Shown here in pieces: positions 60,917 through 64,000 of a DNA stretch of 64,000 bases. This stretch comes from Polytrichum commune (lineage: Eukaryota > Streptophyta > Polytrichopsida > Polytrichales > Polytrichaceae): contig OX485805.1 in NCBI GenBank assembly GCA_950295325.1, positions 40,039,501 to 40,103,500 of the forward strand. Direction: 5' to 3'. The notes beneath the pieces were generated by a model. It ran no database searches, was not told where the DNA came from, and saw nothing but the letters and a program-made list of their open reading frames with translations. Position 1 is the first letter of the stretch. Every line of letters begins with the position of its first letter. A program made the position numbers and the translations under genes.

Positions 60917-61230
60917 TCTGTAATTGTCTAGTCAAGGTGGAAATAACATGGGTCCAAGACCCCGTAAGTCATCCCCTCGATTTATCCTTGAGACTTCCAA
61001 CCAACACCTGACACAAAACTAAGTAGTCACCTCAAATCAAAAGTAAGATAAAAATTTGAGGATTTAAAAAAAATAAAAAAATAAAAAAACCACTCACATC
61101 AATTTCCTAGAAAAAGAATTTAAGTTTGGCCCACACCTGCCCACACTAATTCTCATAACTATAGATTTGATGTGGGTTAAAAACTAATGTGAGTTGTAGA
61201 GAAGTATTGTGGCCCACACTAATAAAAACA
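60917..61230. repeat. Dispersed repeat family B, copy 3
   Basis: Matches copy 2 (AAGGTGGAAATAACATGGGTC, GACTTCCAACCAACACCTGACA) and ends TTGTGGCCCACACTAATAA. Left end truncated. Confidence 0.55.
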
Positions 61231-61239
61231 AAATCGGTG

Positions 61240-62287
61240 TAGTTATAGATGAGCCGATTGAATTTGAAACATCATTGGTTCAAGTTGATGACTTTAGACA
61301 ACTCATGGACCTTCTTTTTTCAATGCTTAGATTAACATTGAAAATACCCAAAGGAAATCAACACATAACCACCGTTTGGACTTGGAAATACTTGGATCTC
61401 GACTAGTTTTACCCAAACCCTCCCCGTTCCTTGATATAGAGTAACACATATGGATATTTTGAGCTAAACCGCTCGAGATCCACATGCATAACACTACTAA
61501 GCAACTACATGATGGTCTCTTCCACAAAAAGAGGTTGCGATTAAGAAAAAAATTGATAACTTACAACCGCTTGCCGAAAAGTTCACAACATACAACTTCA
61601 GAACTCCCCATGAACAGGAGAATCCTAGAATTAAAAGAGAATTAGGCTCATGTGAATCTTGGTCCCATGGAACGCAACCCAAAAAATGTGTAATGTTAGC
61701 TTATGTGCTTCCAAGTCTAATCGGTTACATGTTGATATGTGATGGTTTTCCTCTTATTAAATTAAGGTGTAGTCTATAGATTCCTTTAAAACCGATCCAC
61801 AAGTTGCCTTAAAGAAAAGGGTCTTGAACTCAAGCTTGTCGTGTCTCGAATTCAACCGGCTCGTTTGTATATAACTCACCGGTTGCATTTGAGACACAAC
61901 CGGTGTATTTATAACTAGTGCCGGTCCGATCTGCCTGGTCACTAGGGACACCAGAGGTATTTATGAAAAAACATTCTCCAGGTGCGAATTGCTATAGGGG
62001 TATTAAGAGAGAATGTCTTTTTCTTTTTCTTTTTCTTTTTTTTTCTTGACAGAAGGTGTGAGAATGTAGTTGTCATTAGTGGTTTTCATGACGGAACCCA
62101 AAATTCAATCATTAAAAGGTTCGTGGAGTCCACTCAATACAAGCCAAAAACAAAACGATAGGAACACAATTAATACCTTTTCGCCTGCTTACAACAAGCC
62201 TTAATAAGCAGACTACATATAGGACGCTCCAATCAGTTGTGACGACAGCTCTTTCTATTTGTCCCCTTGTTTTGTCCCTTTGTTGAG
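61240..62287. other. No gene seen
   Basis: A+T-rich. Contains several CCGGT/ACCGG motifs near 61855-61925 (ACCGGTTGCATTTGAGACAC, ACTAGTGCCGGTCC) that may be an old DNA-transposon end, and a (TTTTTC)n run at about 62016-62046. Confidence 0.4.
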
Positions 62288-62290
62288 TAA

Positions 62291-62677
62291 GGGCCGGCAG
62301 TGTTCAAGATCGAAGCCTTCAATGCCCTTCAAACGCGATTTGGCCCTTCAAAATATACCTTTCCCAAGACGCAAACCCCAAATTGAAAATGAAGACGTCA
62401 CTTGAAGTCCTCAATATAATCTGCACACCACTAGAACCAACAAGCATAGGGCATTGTCACTATGAGAAGTCGAGTTAGATGGTCGATTCTTGGTTCTTCA
62501 CAATACACTGGAAACATGTACCATATAATTCATGCACGATTTTAATACGAGTTTGTCTTTCGTAGCTATATTCTTGGATTGACGTCTTGGATTTGAACCA
62601 ACCTTTTAACTGAAGGGCTGAAATTTGAGAGCCCTTCAAAAAGAGACTCATATGAGGGCTTCAATCTTGAACAATGC
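62291..62677. mobile_element. Possible PIF/Harbinger-like MITE, 387 bp
   Basis: TAA at 62288-62290 and 62678-62680 flank ends that share GTTCAAGAT.GAAGCC in inverted orientation (left GGGCCGGCAGTGTTCAAGAT; right, reversed, GCATTGTTCAAGATTGAAG). The GGGCC start is absent at the right end, so the terminus is damaged or the boundary differs. Confidence 0.5.
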
Positions 62678-62680
62678 TAA

Positions 62681-62727
62681 GGGCCACTTCACACACACAC
62701 GAGCCAAGAGCCATGACCTTGTAATGG
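62681..62727. mobile_element. Solo end of a MITE 3-type element
   Basis: GGGCCACTTCACACACACAC, then GAGCCAAGAGCCATGACCTTGTAATGG matches the reversed right end of MITE 3 (25627-25673). It stops abruptly where LINE sequence begins; no other end found in the window. Confidence 0.75.
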
Positions 62728-64000
62728 GAGGTACTCTGCCTAAGCATTGTGACTGGATCATGGGAGGAGATTTTAACATGATTGAGAGACCGGAGGATAA
62801 ATCAAATGACTGTGGGAGAGCCATTAGTGGCTTAGAGAGGTATGCATGGAACGAGTTGCTCAATGCCTTTCAGATAAAAGACTCATTCACTTATCAAGGG
62901 GGGCTAAGATTCTCATGGAATAATGGACAAAAAGAACATGCAAGACGACTAGCTAGATTGAACAAACTTTACACACCTACCTATAGCAAGATAGGAATGA
63001 AACATGCAACATATTTCATTCATGGATACACAGTGAAATCGGATCATGCACCGGTCCAAATGGAATTATGTATTGGGCAAGGGAAAGTTAGGAAGTCAAT
63101 TTTGAAATATAATGTATCTCACCTCAGGGGAGACACGGCTGAGAAACTGAGAGAAAAATGGGCTAGTCTGCCGAAGGACGCCACATTCCTTTACAAACTT
63201 AGGCACATTACCCGCTACTATAGGCAATATAGTAAACAAAAAGTGAAAGAGCATTGGTGGGAGGAACTCAACATTAGGGCTAAGTTAGAGGTGGTGACGG
63301 CCAATTTGCACAATGACATCTACAATACAGAACTACAAGGGGAGGTTAGTCAGTACAAGAGTGTACTAGAGGAAATTGAAACAAGGAAAGCAAGAGGTGC
63401 AACTATTAGATCCAGGGTCAAATGGCAAAAGGTAGGGGATAAATGTTCGGCGGTGTTTTTTAAGTTAGTTAGGCAAAAAAACACGCAAGCAATAATCTTA
63501 GAATTACGGAACAACCAAGGCAGATGCTTTATCAAAAGGATGGAGCTGGAAAATATATGCTTTGATTTTTATAGAAACATGTATCAACACAAGGACGTCT
63601 CGGAATGCGCACTCAGAGAGATATTAGAAGATCTCCCAGCTACTTTTACGGCATCTATGAATGTAGCACTGTCACGGGAAATTACGGACAAAGAGCTTTC
63701 CTCGGCAATTCTTTATGTGGCTAAAGGAAAAACGCCTGGGTATGATGGGATTCCCCATTGAGGTTTCCAACGATTATGGCCTACTATTGGGCCGGATTTT
63801 TGCCAAATCCTACGCAAGGGGATGGAAAATAGGGTTCCCAATGAAGGGGTAATCAAGGGGCTTATTAGCCTCATTCCAAAAGAGGGTGACTCCAAGGATC
63901 TCAACTACTACAGACCAATTACCCTCTTAACAACCAGCTACAAGGTTTTTGCTAAAACCCTGCAACTTAGATTACAACCTATGCTTAGAGATGTGATTAG
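62728..64000 (+). mobile_element. LINE (non-LTR retrotransposon) ORF2, partial at both ends
   Basis: The frame runs from the join at 62728 to the window end with one TGA at 63759-63761. The C-terminal half of an apurinic-type endonuclease is seen (CDWIMGGDFNMIERPEDKS, then VKSDHAPVQ), followed by the linker and the start of reverse transcriptase (KTPGYDGIP; after the stop GFQRLWPTIGPDFCQIL, then LISLIPKEGDSKDLNYYRPI). This is the usual plant L1 order. The 5' third of the endonuclease is missing. The RT catalytic box lies beyond the right edge. Truncation plus the stop indicate a dead copy. Confidence 0.85.

Noticed and set aside
61855-61925. ACCGGT-rich motif as a grass-type CACTA or Mutator MITE
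   Set aside because: Only short similar strings, no paired ends or target duplication.

Overview
The window looks like nuclear DNA of a land plant with a large, repeat-filled genome. Three host genes can be read exon by exon, all with GT-AG introns. They are the 3' part of the plastid isoprenoid gene ISPF (MEcPP synthase, left edge to 2278, + strand), a complete 13-exon anthranilate synthase alpha subunit gene (TrpE/ASA type, 36564-41301, + strand), and a complete 6-exon secreted laccase gene (42523-46469, - strand). A laccase plus nuclear genes for plastid enzymes with transit-peptide-like N-termini point to an embryophyte. The very wide TE-filled spacing, and a piggyBac element, which is rare in flowering plants, make a seed-free lineage such as a fern or lycophyte my best guess, but the sequence does not prove it.

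The rest is mobile DNA in layers. From 2822 to 13150 an old, partly deleted Ty3/gypsy element has been split by a young, nearly intact chromovirus of the same family (4833-11590, 5-bp target duplication ATCAA, LTRs about 99% alike). A 654-bp inverted-repeat element has also landed in the old left LTR. From 13.7 to 17.7 kb lie two dispersed repeat families (called A and B here), a 193-bp tandem repeat and two hairpins. A G+C-rich 5.55-kb piggyBac element with TTAA flanks occupies 18059-23610. It has an intact-looking DDD transposase core and a strange upstream reading frame broken by three stop codons. It is followed by three PIF/Harbinger-like MITEs with TAA target sites (23640-25673), two of them sharing one TAA. 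A decayed Ty1/copia element with a minisatellite in its leader fills 26137-32953.

To the right of the laccase gene are two almost identical 345-348 bp elements in opposite orientation. Their ends are CCTCGGGGGG and each has its own perfect 6-bp target duplication. A hAT-type MITE with an 8-bp duplication, a long foldback, more copies of families A and B, a SINE-like fragment, and a LINE that runs off the right edge next to a MITE end complete the window.

A recurring theme is short tandem duplication right at the host genes. A 20-nt microexon of ISPF is present four times in a ~150-bp tandem array, the ISPF 3' end is repeated downstream, and the 5' flanks of both the anthranilate synthase gene (~415 bp period) and the laccase gene (~270-300 bp period) are duplicated. 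All repeat and splice calls come from reading the bases by eye. No alignment or database search was run.
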